Part shown: positions 1-12,094 of the stretch, piece by piece
How the letters are laid out: every line of letters begins with the position of its first letter
How positions within the stretch are numbered: the first letter of the stretch is position 1
Source of the DNA: Rhytidiadelphus loreus
Lineage: Eukaryota > Streptophyta > Bryopsida > Hypnales > Hylocomiaceae
Assembly (NCBI GenBank): GCA_947034895.1
Contig: OX344764.1
Location: forward strand, 63,407,348 to 63,471,347
Reading direction: 5' to 3'
DNA length: 64,000 nucleotides
Position numbers and translations under genes: made by a program
The notes under the pieces: model-generated
Databases searched by the model: none
Told to the model about the DNA's origin: nothing
The model's input: only the letters and a program-made list of their open reading frames with translations

Positions 1-3000
1 TGCTATGTCCCAGTTACCTCCATAGACAGCAAGTTACATGCGGAGCACGAAGATTGGAGCTTGGTCTGTTTAGGATTTAAGGATGTTTCGAATCAGGTGC
101 TCATTGAATCTTTTCTATCATACTGATAAGTGCATTCGTGGGACTCACAGTTGTGTGGCTCCCCTTTCTCCTCTCCATTACTGTGCAACTGTGGTCTGAC
201 TTCAGAGTTAGAAGTTCAGCGTGGAGGGAGAAATTTGAGCCAAACCAGCCGATTCTTCATCAAAATGTTTTGGCTATATTCTTGCATTTTTACTTGAAGT
301 AGTAATTGGTATTTTGCCTACGATTGTGGATGTGAATCAGATATGTGGGAGAATGAACCAGCTCATCTATGGCTACCTATCTGCTCTTCCCATTCTATGA
401 TCTATTTACAGCTTTCAATCCAGTTGAGATCCAATTCATCGGGAAGTTGAGACAGAGTGGGAGACAGTTCCGAGTTAGAGTGCATTACATTTTGTTACCT
501 AACCAAAATGTATTGCCTTGAGGTAGAATCTAATGCAAATAGCAACTTAATTATGAGGGAGAGTTTCCATAACTTTGTGTCGCAAAGCTTAAAGATACCA
601 TTCCATTTATTCATTTAAAGCTAAGTTTCATAGTTGTTTTGGTTAGAGCAAGAATGTAGATAGAATCTTTATTATATGTGGGATTATTGTGGACAAAGGA
701 GTTGTTAGTATTGAGAGAATTTAGAGTTTGCTGACAATGTTGTAGAGTTTGTATACAATGTTGGTGACATCAATGTATGGAAAATGCACAAATGCCTCCA
801 ATATTAGCAACTTCATAAACAATTCACTTCAAGGAGCTTAAGAATTGGTAGATATTGCTTTCATAATTCATATGAAGCAATGAACACTAAAAAATACACC
901 TTCAATGTGTAAAAATACATGCTTAGTATGATAAACACTCTACATGGTTTTTACTTTAAATTGATACAAAATTTAGTTTTACTGCTTTTATAATTGATCT
1001 AATACTTATATAGGGATAGTTGAAGTCAATGTTTGTAGCAGAAGATGAAAAAAAACATTGTTGACCGTTATATTTGAAAGTACTAAAAACATAGTTGTAT
1101 ACATAGCTGTTATATTTTTGTATGGAGACCTTTTCAAAAAGTGCTTATCTAATTGTACCATCTTTGTGATTGCTTTCCCCATAACATTGCCAATGTTGTT
1201 TAAAATACAGAAGGGATGCATCTTTTGCAATTCTTTCCACATATTTTAATGTATTCTATGGAGATTGGTAGGCACACCTGTGAATAAACACGCATAACTA
1301 TTGCATGCAATTGTATTTTCCAAATTTGATTGTTTCAATTCATCCTCTATCAAATAAATTAGTGACCTCCAATTCCTAACAGTTACCTCTAATCTCGGGG
1401 GGGTCATTTAGAGTGTCCATTAGAAACCATGTGTGAACAAAACTTTGGCCCCCTTATATACTTTTTGAATTTTAAATAAAAATAAATAAATAAAATATGA
1501 ATAGATTTTCCTACTTTGAAAGTTTATGTTTTGAATTATTGATATTTTTATTTGTTAATAATAATTAGTTACAAATTTTTGAAGTAAAAAAATACACTAT
1601 AGAACTGAAAAATAACTTTCATACCCCTATATTATATAAGAAAAAATTGTCTAAAAAATGAACAAAAAATTCCTAAAAATAACTCATTATTGAAAGCTCA
1701 TTTTGAGTTGAATATTGACTCAATGGTCATCTAAATGTGTCCTCTATAATTATTTGAGTTGAAAAACATGCCATTTTAGTTCATTTTCAACCTCTTCTAG
1801 AAATCATTTCATATTTTATTTGAGTTGGAAATTTTGGCAATAGAAAGCTATAGTCATTATTAAACAATGTTCAAAATTTTAGGTTTAGGTTTAGGGTTTA
1901 GGGGAAACCACTTGTTTGCACGTGGTTTGTTATAGTAGAACTAAGTGCACCCCCCAAGCCTCTAATTCCTCTCAAATTATGAGTTATTCCTATTTTTCTC
2001 ATTCCAAAACCAATTCGTGGTTTTCTTGGACTTAAAAGGTTTAATTTGGCTCTTGTAAACAATGGATGTCAAAGTTACGTTTTTGTTTGGATGAATTTGT
2101 TGGGAAAGGTTGGAGCAATATCAAAATCAAATATCTATCCTTGAAAAATAGAAAATTCACTTTAAAAGTTACTGATCATTTATATTACCTTCGAAAATTC
2201 ATATCTATTATTCTACTTGTTTTTATTGTACTTTTAGCCATTGATTTTGTCCAATAGCTTTTGTGCTTTCAATATTTCTTCATTTGGTACATTATTAATG
2301 GATGTTTTATTTATAGGATGACAAAAATCAAACCTTCTTCCTTATTGTCATACATTTTGTTATTTCATTTAGAACTTCTAAGATTACAATTTTTAACTAC
2401 TCTTACAAGGAGTTAAACCTTTTGTAGTCATTTAATTGAACACTTAGGGGATAATGCTTTAGTTACTTGAAGACTATGTCTTGGTCACTTGACATAGCTT
2501 TCTTTGCACTTTGAATAGAATTGGTGTTGAATATGGTGAAAGTCAATAATAAATTGTTGTTACTAGGATAACAAAAGCTTTAATATGTACTTTAGATAGG
2601 TAAAACTCTTTCTTAAACTTAATTTCAAATTATTCCAACATCCATATTTTGGATGAAAAATGAGTTGAAACAAGTCTCTTCCTTTCAGAAATTTGTTATC
2701 TTCATTCCTCTAATATTTTGAAAATTCTTGTATTAGTTCCTAACATTTGTATAGATAATGGGCAAAAGTACGATATAATAGCGTCTCTTTTACTTTGTCT
2801 CCCCAAAAGATTATCATTATGTAGATTATTGAATGAATATTAGATATCGGGCATGCCAAATTTATATCACTTTGAAGGTACTTTCAGAATACACTTTTCA
2901 TAATGCATCTAAGTTAAATGTAAAAAAATAGAACTTGGACAATTTTGACAGCCCTTTTTGAGCCCGTCACGGTATAAAAAGAGTTGTCTCAAACTTTCCA

Positions 3001-3230
3001 TTTGAACTTTCCATCACTTTCTAAAAAGAGCCCATGAAGGATGAAGTCTATCACTTACATAGTCAACCAAAAAAATATCAGATTTCAAGATGAATCGTTG
3101 CTTTCTTTGTTTCTACAGTTTCTCTGGTTGCATTTCAGGATTACAACACTTTTGGACTTCTTGTTTGGGTAAAGTTCCCAGACAATACCGGCCTTCCAAT
3201 TCCAGTTCTGGAAACAACTCTTACGAATGA
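1..3230. other. AT-rich intergenic DNA
   Basis: No reading frame with a recognisable domain is present; open frames are short and of low complexity. The only distinct item is a short telomere-like run (TTTAGG/TTTAGGG units) near 1880-1902. I see no gene here. Confidence 0.6.
1880..1902 (+). repeat. Short interstitial telomere-like repeat
   Basis: Three or four degenerate units of the plant telomere heptamer TTTAGGG stand in tandem. The run is too short to indicate a chromosome end; it could be repair-derived or chance in AT-rich DNA. A similar degenerate CCCTAA-type run lies near 61,650-61,678. Confidence 0.4.
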
Positions 3231-3239
3231 TTCTTACTC

Positions 3240-3606
3240 ACATACCCAAGTATACTGAACATTGACCAGCATGAAAACAAGTTTCAATCAACGCATACTT
3301 ACAATTTCTGCTAGATGAAAGCACGGGCAATAACAAGACAAAATCCTCAACACAAAAGTACAGGTAGCTAGCATGCGTGTTGAAAAGGTTTCTCACAATC
3401 GGGTGTGCATTCTTGGCCCTATTTGTCAACAATAATCCATACATTTGGAAACTGGAAACTCTCAAGGCAGTCTCCTTTTCGAACAACTGCCATGAAGATC
3501 ACAATTTAACGCAATAGATCAAAGCTTGCAGAGGCCATGCAACCTGATTGGAAGATTTATTCTCTGAACCGATCTAGCTTCAAAGACTACTCATTTGGAT
3601 TGGCGC
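3240..3606 (-). other. 3' flank of the RNase T2 gene
   Basis: Follows the RNase stop codon on the minus strand and probably holds its 3' untranslated region. No coding sequence or clear terminator motif is visible. Confidence 0.3.
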
Positions 3607-4685
3607 TCACACTCGCTGATGACTCTGCAATCCGTTAAAGACTGGAAACTCCACCGAGCCCTTGCATTCATTACTGGGAAGGATGGGGCACTCAATCAGA
3701 GTGGATCCGTCCGAGGCAACGCAAATGTACACTTGGTACAGTTGTCGGTTGCCCTGTTCGTCCTTGTTGCATTCAATTCCTGGAAGATGGCCATTGAGAG
3801 CACTGCCAATGGCGTTGCGAATGTCCTCTATTTGATATTGACTCCCATCTGGCGATATACCTGAACAACAAAGCGTACAAGATTTTCAAATGAAAGTATT
3901 GTTCCAAAACAGAGTTCGCGGTCGCCGTTGTTACTTCAGAAAATTTGACCGACAAGCTGTAGAACAAGAGCAAGTACCTGCATTCGCAAGGGCGGCGGTG
4001 ATATCATAGTTGCCGTAAAGATCGATCGCAGACTGGAAGTAATCGTGTTGTGATAAGCCCGAGCAAGTACCGTGCTTGCTCCATTCATGACTCCAAAAGG
4101 TGTTACTGTCACTGGAGGGACAAGCCAGTGAACCCCAATCATCGTCCATCTTGGCTAACACATCATTCACCTGCATTTGCAAGCCATCACTGCGCTTCAG
4201 ACAAGGGGACAGAAGAACAATTCATTCACAGTAAAAGAGAGAGCCCTTAAGCCCTACCGGGCGCAATGAATTTGAAGAGCAGTGAAGAGTAACGATACCG
4301 TCTGCGGGTTAAATGGCTCGTTGCCACAGGAAGAGGGAAATTTGCCGTCATTGTAATTGGGCCAAAGGCCATGAATGCCAAACACCGCCTTCGGATTAGT
4401 ACTGAGAGGGAAACAACAGCCTTGCCTTGTGTCGCAATACGAACCAGGCCACTGCTCCATCAACAAAAACAAGTCAATAGATTAACAGTAGACTGTTCTC
4501 TGAGCAATTCTGTTCTCATATCATTGAAGCTGCTGCTTAACTTATACAACTTAATTTGCGGCCCAAGACAAGGTAGAGCATCCTACCTGTTGCACGAAGT
4601 AGAAGAAATCGAAGTCCTGGGCCTGCACCACTGCACCACAGAACAAGCTCCAAAGGGAAAGGGCCACTAGCATTCTGGAAGCCAT
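3607..4685 (-). CDS. S-like ribonuclease T2, secreted
   Basis: Endoribonuclease of the RNase T2 family, expected to enter the secretory pathway and cleave single-stranded RNA. I read four exons on the minus strand: 4685-4587, 4451-4299, 4170-3978 and 3860-3607, all with GT-AG introns; together they give 232 residues, a normal length for the family. Residues 1 to about 22 form a signal peptide with a hydrophobic core (ALSLWSLFCG). The N-terminal FYFVQQWPGSYC block is formed exactly by the exon 1/2 splice. Both catalytic blocks are present: FGIHGLWPNY (CAS I, exon 2) and WSHEWSKHGTCSG (CAS II, exon 3), each with its histidine. Family-typical CNKD and TLIECP stretches lie in exon 4. The start was chosen at the ATG opening the signal peptide; an in-frame ATG at 4736 would add 17 residues. 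Whether it is S-like rather than S-RNase is inferred from the non-flowering-like context. A 5'-truncated relative lies at 52.4 kb. Confidence 0.9.
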
Positions 4686-5880
4686 GGCCGTTTCTCTTTC
4701 AAGTTCCCTACCTGTACACCAAAAACACCTGTTCAAACTCAGCGCAAACCCTAAAGCAACTGCACGGATCTCAACTCAAAATCCCTTCACATGCACAGCC
4801 AGATCGATCTGTATATCACATCACCTCGTTTCTCAGAACCTTCTAAACCACTCAAGATAAAGCTCATCAGCTCGTACCTCGAAATAATTGCAGATCGTTC
4901 GTCTAATACGGTAACCTTGAAGACCCAAAACAAAGCTACTTACAGTACTACGTCACGAACTCCAACAACGTCTCACCCATACCTTGCTACTGAATTCCTC
5001 CCTTATAAACCAGCTACGTCCTCTCGACAACCAGTATATACCAGAGGATACTCCTTATGAAAAGTATGTCTGAAACGGCTTTCAGATGGAGTGTACTCAA
5101 GGCAAGGAATGGTTCACAAAATCAACAGACCTTATTACAGACAATGACCCGCACGTGCTCGTGCAATGTGGCTTCTGCTGTAACATGAAAACTACTTGCA
5201 CATTTCTATTTGCTCTTTTTTAATTTTGGCACAATTATTACTCGTCAATTTGGGCTCACGGTTTTGCTGCAAATGTGATCATCACCTACTAAAGCAGTTG
5301 GACTTAAGCATCCTTCTCGTCTGTAGAGAATATCGTATCGTACGTAATAGAATCCTACCGAAAAGAAAAGATATTTCAATCCCCGTCAAGATTTGACACA
5401 TGGTACTCAAAGTCTAAGCTCTTGAGAATCAAAGTGCCTTTTGCAGAGACAAGACATCATGAGGTCAAGATTGTGTCCAAAAGCAATCTAGATTTTTGTA
5501 ATGACCAGATCCAAGGGAGTTCCTCAAGACTGTTATCAGGGGTTGCTGCGAATGTGATACAGATAAAATGCATACCCATGAGAGCGAATACTCACAATTC
5601 CAGGGTTTTAGTTGCATAAACACGTGCTTGTCACTGTTCGGAAATTGGAAAACACTTGCGTTGAAAGTTCGAGATTCTCAACGACTCCTAAAATGACTGT
5701 AGCATCCTAGCAATGACCAGCGCTATCTTGCTACCGCAGCAAGCGGGTACATCCATACAGCCAACATTATAATTAAGACTTGAAAGGACGATGTCATCAA
5801 ATTGTCAATCGCTCGACAGAAATGGCATTACAAGCATAGCCATTGCAAGCATTCTTAGGTTTACTGTGATTGTAAAAAAC
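4686..5880. other. Upstream region of the RNase T2 gene
   Basis: Moderate-GC DNA up to about 5.7 kb, then AT-rich. Contains the RNase 5' leader and probable promoter. The short plus-strand open frames have no recognisable features. Confidence 0.35.
5002..5009 (-). promoter_or_regulatory. Candidate TATA box of the RNase T2 gene
   Basis: On the minus strand the octamer TTTATAAG stands about 320 bp upstream of the RNase start codon, in less AT-rich surroundings than the flanking intergenic DNA. A second TATATA-type match lies near 5035. Position is compatible with a 5' leader of roughly 290 nt, possibly with a leader intron; this is not proven. Confidence 0.35.
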
Positions 5881-6386
5881 TGTGAGTCTATGCTTTGTTC
5901 TGTTTCAATCCGAACATCATTTGTTGAAAATGAGTGGACCAAATCCAACATGAATGTTGTAGTATCCTATGTGTACTACAATCCTGAAAAAACTTGAAGC
6001 AAAAAGCAATTATAGTTTGGAAGTAAATGAGTTCCGAAGCTATCCACCTCATAGACTCAATTCTTGAGGCGGTTTTCATAATCACTCCAAAAAGGTTGTT
6101 TCGGAAAAAAAAAAAAAAAAAAAATCACTCCAAAAATTGCCTATGCTTCTTTTTTGAGCCAAGATGACTTCAATATTTTATTACATGTTGTTGTACATCA
6201 TTGATATTGTAAAAAGGTTGACATATGTGTGCTTCATTAAAAATTATATAGGGAGAAAAATGTAGATAACATTAATTTGAATGGGAATTAAAGATCCTTA
6301 ATCCCTAAAAGCCCCAAGGATTTGGACAAAACACAAATGTGTTATAAAATATTTAAGTTGTATAACTTTTTTGAAGTTTGTATTAA

Positions 6387-7599
6387 CCCCTAAAGGATTT
6401 GGACTACATTTTCACCAAAAACGCTCCAAAACTGCCATTTCTAATACAAGTATCAAATTTTCTTAAAACTACATCTTTGGACACAAGTAACCGTAGGATC
6501 TTGTAGTACGCTGGTTTGGGAAGATGTGGAGAAAATCTCAGAAATTTTCACCGTTTAGATTGCAAGATATTAGCGTTTGAAGTGACAAAAATCTGTTTTT
6601 TGTCCCCGCGAAAATTCGGGCAGCTGCACTTCAGAAGGTCATATCATCATGAAAAAATGTCCAAAATAGTTGTTACTCTCTTAATTCATTCTTCAAGGCA
6701 AGTTGACTACATGCTTGAAAATTTTCAGATCATTTGGAATTGTACAACATGTAGGAGAAAATTAGTAAGTAGAAAGATGTAGAGAATGTTTCAAAATACT
6801 AAATTGTTAACATTTTAATTATTAACATTAGTAAGTAGAAAGATGCCAATCCCAAAGGTTGTAATTAAAATGTTAACAATTGTTAATAATTAAATGTTAA
6901 TAATTAAATGTTAATAATTAAATGTTAATAATTAAATGTTAATAATTAAAATGTTAATAATTAAAATGTTTAAAAATGCCAATCCCAAAGGTTGTAATTA
7001 AAATGTTAATAATTAAAATGTTTAAAAATGCCAATCCCAAAGGTTGTAATTAAAATGTTAATAATTAAAATGTTAACATTTTAGTATTTATGGAATTGAA
7101 AAATGCCAATCCCAAAGGTTGTAATTTTGTAATAAACAATGTGCACCTAATGTTTTTATTTTTTTTCAAAAATATTAAAAATTGAGTTAAATAAAGGAGT
7201 TCAAAGTTTATTTTGGAGTAGAGATTCCATAACTACCCACAAACAACCCCAAACTAAAATTCCTCATAACTTTTGATTCATTGATCGAAATGGAACAATT
7301 CAAAGCTTTACACGTAGATATAAATCTAAAGAATCAATTTCAAATTTTAATTTTTTTTAAAAGTAATTTTTACAGAAGTTTTTTTGGCTGCCCAGGCTGC
7401 CCGCTGAGCAATGAAAACTACATATCATACAATAACTATTAACCGTATAGTCAAAAGTTATGAAAATTGTTGGGACTTAAAGCTACACCTCGGGAAAATG
7501 TTGTGTGAAAATTTCAAAGAAAAAAAATAAAAATTCTATCCGTAGTGAGTTGCCCAAAATCGCTATGTTGCCAAAAAAAGCACTTTGGTCCTTTAGGGG
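6387..7599. mobile_element. TTAA-flanked element (copy D), nested
   Basis: Starts CCCCTAAAGGA after TTAA (6383-6386) and ends TCCTTTAGGGG followed by TTTA, a one-base departure from TTAA. Its two ends match those of the 11,170-12,090 copy in inverted orientation, so both belong to one family. Its centre is enlarged by a minisatellite (6800-7130). No transposase is encoded. Confidence 0.6.
6800..7130. repeat. AT-rich minisatellite inside copy D
   Basis: Alternating blocks of ATGTTAATAATTAA-type units and the motif CCAATCCCAAAGGTTGTAAT; the latter occurs four times. The related copy at 11.2-12.1 kb has the CCAATCCCAA motif only once (on the opposite strand), so the array expanded in this copy. 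Confidence 0.6.
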
Positions 7600-7775
7600 T
7601 TTAGAAGATAATGTGAAGCATGAAAAGTAGAAAGTATATGTACAGTCAAAATTATAAAACTATTTTTAAATTCTCTTAAAATGAATTTTGAAGATATAAC
7701 TTCAAAAATTCACCCAAAATATAATTTCTATATTTACCATTTGAATTTCTTTTATGGATCAAAATTCTGGTTTCT

Positions 7776-7992
7776 CACTACAAGAGAAAGGGGTGTTTTA
7801 AGTAGTGTCCTAGACATCACGTCTTTTAAGTAATGTCTTTTAAGTAATGTCTTTTAAGTAAGGTTTTAAGTAAAATTTTACTAAAAAGACAGTCTTTTTA
7901 GTAAAATTTTACTTAAAACCTTACTTAAAAGACATTACTTAAAAGACGTGATGTCTAGGACACTACTTAAAACACCCCTTTCTCTTGTAGTG
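7776..7992. mobile_element. CACTA-type palindromic MITE
   Basis: A 217-bp near-perfect palindrome that starts CACTACAAGAGAAAGG and ends CTTTCTCTTGTAGTG. CACTACAAGA is the typical terminus of plant CACTA (En/Spm) transposons. The left arm has three and the right arm two copies of a CTTTTAAGTAATGT unit, the only length difference between arms. Flanking trinucleotides are TCT and TTT, so a 3-bp target duplication is not intact. It has no coding capacity. Confidence 0.7.
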
Positions 7993-8066
7993 TTTATTGA
8001 TTTGTGAAAAAATGCAAAAGATTTAGTAATGAGAACACCAACACTTTCCCATTACATGATTTTATA

Positions 8067-8293
8067 GGCCATTGGGAGACTGTGAGTTCCCCGACGTTCT
8101 TGGACTGTGGGAACGTTACACAACCAGCAATCCAACTGGGAGAGAGATTGCCACATAAGACTGCATTTTTTTTTTTTTTCTAATTTGTTTTAATTTGTTG
8201 TTTTTTCTAAAAAAAATTAATAATTAAATAATTTGACTATTCGGACATGGTTCACAACATGGGGAACCATGGCCGCACAGTCTCTCAGAGGCC
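8067..8293. mobile_element. Small TIR element with T-rich centre
   Basis: Both ends read GGCC-x3-G-[GA]-GAGACTGTG in inverted orientation. The interior has GTTCC/GGAAC motifs and a poly-T run. Related sequences, sharing a GAGTTCC...GACGTTC...GGGAAC order, occur near 21,509-21,760 and 56,930-57,015. Target duplication is not clear. I infer a non-autonomous DNA transposon of unassigned superfamily. Confidence 0.45.
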
Positions 8294-8890
8294 TCGTATC
8301 TCCCCTAATGTCAAATAATAATTTTTTCAACACTAAGCAAATTCTAAATACTTTGTGCTATTTCTCTTATAATTTTTTTTTACCATAGTGAATTTAGGTT
8401 TGAATATAGATATTGAGAGACAATCCAATATTTCTATCATTTTTTTCTAAATATTGGAAAAAAAAATTCTGCCTAAAAATGTTGCTTGAGGTCAAGCAAT
8501 GACCATAAAATGGTTGCTTGAGTGCTTAGGGATTAATGAATCAAAGATTTGAGACTCCATTTTCTATCATAGATGATCTATAGGTTGCAATTTGACCAAT
8601 TATTGTATCTACTTTGAATAGATTTGAAGATATTTGTCCTATTACTTGATTAATATAACCCAATAATTCACTAATGCATTAAATGTATGTAATAGGTATT
8701 TTATAGAGTAACAATAGTATATATGAAAATTATTGACAAACACATATGATAAAAAAAAATTATGACATATTTTTAAAATTTGGGGTAGTTGAGAGTCCTT
8801 ATCCAACCTCTCTTCATTGAAATAGTTATTCCTTATCATCAAAAAGGTTCATGTTGCCATTGATTATCCTATGCTAGGATAAGATTCATT

Positions 8891-9174
8891 AAAAAATAAT
8901 TCAAAATATAATTAAATATAGAATCTAATGAAATTTTCAGTAATTTTAGCGTGACATAATTTAATAGTGTAGAAAATAATCTTTATTTATATATATATGC
9001 CAAGGTAATTGCTTTATAAATGTAAAAAAATCAATAGATTACATAATGGAGTGACATGGCATAGACCTATACAACTATAATGTATAGCATTACATTCATG
9101 TTGATAGATTGGTCATCATATCAAATCCAAAATATATCTAAATCTATATCTTGATCATCTGAATCAATGATCTC
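8891..9174. other. AT-rich spacer
   Basis: Nothing recognisable between the dispersed repeat and the next TTAA-flanked element. Confidence 0.4.
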
Positions 9175-9178
9175 TTAA

Positions 9179-10102
9179 CCCCTAAAGGAGCATTGTTCCT
9201 TTGGGGGACAAAATGGATTCTGGTCAGGTTCCTATGATCTCAATTCTTAGTGAATTTTTTTGAAACTTTCTCATAAGATAGGAAAACTTATGAGCTTTGT
9301 GGGAATATTTATTTTATTTCAATTGGTGCTTGATAACAAAAGTTATGGCATCTTAAACATAATTTTCACATCACCGGGCAGAAAAATAAATCTACAAAAA
9401 TTTGAAATTTATTTTTTAATTTATTTTCTTCTTAAAGATCATATTTTTGTCTATATGTGAAGCTTTGATTCATTCCATTTGGATTAGTAATGTGAAAGTT
9501 ATGAACAATCTTGTTTTTGGGGCAATTTGAGCATCTTCTTGAAAAAATAACTTATAGGATGCAATTTTGAATGCAATTTTCACAATTTTTCAAAAAAAAT
9601 TGTTTGACAAGGTTAAGTTTTCTATTTAGAGCAATCTCACCATTGAGATTATTGTGTTTCAATCCCATTTTAGAGCTATTAACAATTTAGTTTTTCTTTC
9701 AATCTTGGACCTACTTCTACTTAACAATTTTTTAAAGAATGAAAATCAAGCGTTCTTTTTTTTTAATTTCTTTTTAGACTTTGAACTCAATTCTTCAACA
9801 CAATTTTTTTTTAATTCAAGGTCCATGGTGCAAAAAAATTCCACAAATGGCATTCAAAGTCATCTGAAATTACAGGCTACTGTTCAAAAATACTTTCTTT
9901 TTTCAACTTTGAATGCTAATATCTTTCAATCTGTACGGTCAAACTCCATGAAATTTTTACCACATGATCATAGACTAGTAAAGTACAAGATCCTACGGTT
10001 AGATTCTAAAAAAGTATTCTTTTTTGTATTTTTGGATGAATGCTGTAGAAATGACAGTTTTGAGTAGTTTTTGACAGAAGAATGGTCCTGGTCCTTTAGG
10101 GG
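9179..10102. mobile_element. TTAA-flanked element (copy A)
   Basis: A 924-bp element with perfect TTAA on both sides (9175-9178, 10103-10106). Its termini are CCCCTAAAGGA and TCCTTTAGGGG. The right-hand interior (AGAAATGACAG and a GTACAAGATCCTACGGTTA-like stretch) matches copies at 6.4 and 11.2 kb. The 137-codon plus-strand frame inside it is low-complexity and not a transposase. Confidence 0.7.
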
Positions 10103-10106
10103 TTAA

Positions 10107-11165
10107 TCACACTCATCATCTACATTTGACATTGCACCAAATAATAAGCTTGAGTTGTTTACTTCCATAACTTGTACTTAGAAACCTCTCTCAAATGCTC
10201 TAATTACTCTACAAATTTTTGCCATTCCTTGATAATCAAGGCACCTTACAATCCAATTGTTTTCTAAGCTTCAAATATCTAGGTGCATAATTTTTCTTGC
10301 AATGTTCCAACACTCAAATCAAGTTGAATGATTGTGCCTAGTCCCACTTTCTAATTGTTCTTTGATACATAAAGCAAACCATTGTTTTTGAGATGCATAG
10401 TGAATCCACATCATTACAAAAAATCTGAATCCAGGAAAGGGCCATGAGACAGCATGCAACGAGTGTTGTTACACTTAAAAAATGATTTTTTTTATTAAAT
10501 TAAAAACAAATAAATAAATCTTTAGGAATTGACATGGCAAAATATAATTTTTTTCTTCTTGTTTACAAATTGACATGATTTCACACGGTGACAAAACATA
10601 ATATTTTTCTTTAGGAATTGACATGATTTCTGAAAAAAATTAAAAAATTAAAAAGTTATTTTGAAATCGCCAAACTGACTGTGGGTTTAATTTGCAAGAA
10701 TGAATAGAACACTAATAAAAGGATAGTGTACGTACATTCAGTCTAAAAATTGTTGCCGTGTAAACTAACAAGCAATCAATAAGCTTAAGCCATATCAATT
10801 TTTGCTTCTCAAGCAGTTGCAGCTTCCTCTGTGTAAAAAAATTGATTTGATTTTGAAAATGTGAAAATATGGTTTCTTTCTTATTCTTCTTTTCACAGGA
10901 CATTGTCTTGGTCCACTGGTATTCAATTACTTGGTTCACGTGGGAAGACAAAAAAAAAAATGAAGAATCTATTGCTAGTGGCCTTCATCCAAATTTAATT
11001 GTTTTTTAAGAGGGATTTGGCATTTTCATGCATTTTTCACCTATTTTTTGGAGTGTTTATTAGAAATGTACCAATTTTAATCTTGGCCAATGACCAAGGT
11101 AGTCACTCAAAAATGATCTAATTTTGGCCCCAACCAAAAAATTTTAGCGAATTTTCACCATAATC
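10107..11165. repeat. AT-rich intergenic DNA with a dispersed repeat
   Basis: About 10,890-11,060 recurs, diverged, at about 61,680-62,060; shared landmarks are a TTCAATTACTTGGTTCAC-like stretch and a GAG-GGATTTGGCA-like stretch. No gene seen. Confidence 0.45.
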
Positions 11166-11169
11166 TTAA

Positions 11170-12090
11170 TCCCTAAAGGACCAAACTGTGTTTTTGTGGC
11201 AACATAGTAGTTTGGTCAGCTCATTATAAATGGAATTTTTTTTTCTTTCTTTTTTTAAATTTTCACACAATATGTGCCTAAGGCTCAACAATTTTCATAA
11301 CTTTTGACTTCATGGTTAAGAAGTTATTGTATGATATGTAATTTTCTTTTAACTACGGGCAGCTTGGGCAACTATAAAAAATCATTAAAAAATCATTTTT
11401 TTTTAAATAAAATTTTTAAATTGGTTTTCTAGATTATATATATGTGGAAAGCTTTGAATCATTCCATTTTGATTAATGAGATGAAAGTTATGAGATATTT
11501 TAGTTTGCAGGCCATTATGGATTTTCTACCCTAAAATAAACTTTGAAGTCCTTTATTTAACTCAAATTTCAATATTTTTGGAAAAAAAAAAAATCATAGG
11601 ATGTAGATTGTTAATTACAACATTACAACCATTGGGATTGGCATTTTTCAAGTCCATAACTAAATTCTTATCAATTTAGTATTTTGAATCATTCTCTACT
11701 TTTTTCTACTTACTATTTTTTTCCTATATGTTGTACAATTCCAAATGATCTGAAAATTTTCAAGCATGTAGCCTACTTGCCTTGAAGAATGAATACAAAG
11801 AAGAAGCATCATTTTGAACATTTGTTTATAAAGTGTGACCTTATGAAGTGCAACTGCCCGATTTTTTGCAGGGTCAAAAAAAGGATTTGTGTCACTTCAA
11901 CTGTTATTATCTTGCAATCTACATGGTGGAATTTTTTGAAATTTTTTCCACATCTTTTTAAACCAGAATACTACAAGGTCCTATGGTTACATGTGTAAAA
12001 AACAATTTTTTTTCTAAAATTTGGTACTTGTACAAGAAATGGCAGTTTTTGAGCGATTTTGGTGAAAACATAGTAAAACTCCTTTAGAGG
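11170..12090. mobile_element. TTAA-flanked element (copy B)
   Basis: A 921-bp element between TTAA at 11,166-11,169 and 12,091-12,094. Ends are TCCCTAAAGGACCAA and CCTTTAGAGG (one internal mismatch). It is nearly the same length as copy A, and its internal sequence matches copy D in inverse orientation. Non-coding. Confidence 0.65.
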
Positions 12091-12094
12091 TTAA

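Larger units (their letters stand above)
6302..8532. mobile_element. TTAA-flanked insertion (copy C), host of nested elements
   Basis: The 2,231-bp insertion is flanked by TTAA at 6298-6301 and 8533-8536. Its ends are TCCCTAA and TTAGGGA, complementary to each other. The paralogous sequence at about 57,690 carries a single TCAA at the corresponding site, so a TTAA target was duplicated on insertion. It contains a second family member (6387-7599), a CACTA-type palindromic MITE (7776-7992) and another TIR element (8067-8293). It has no coding capacity and is read as a non-autonomous piggyBac-like element. Confidence 0.6.
5880..8890. repeat. Dispersed repeat, copy 1, split by a 2.2-kb insertion
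   Basis: Positions 5880-6301 and 8533-8890 are the two halves of a sequence that recurs, diverged, at about 57,280-58,620. The two halves here are interrupted by the TTAA-flanked insertion 6302-8532, while the 57-kb copy is uninterrupted at that point. No coding potential is evident. The parent element type is unknown. Confidence 0.65.

Noticed and set aside
1058..2257. Hydrophobic short frames in AT-rich DNA
   Set aside because: Typical random products of AT-rich sequence on both strands.
9654..10067. 137-codon frame as a possible transposase of the TTAA element
   Set aside because: It is Phe/Asn-rich low-complexity sequence without acidic catalytic spacing, and overlapping copies of the family do not keep the frame.
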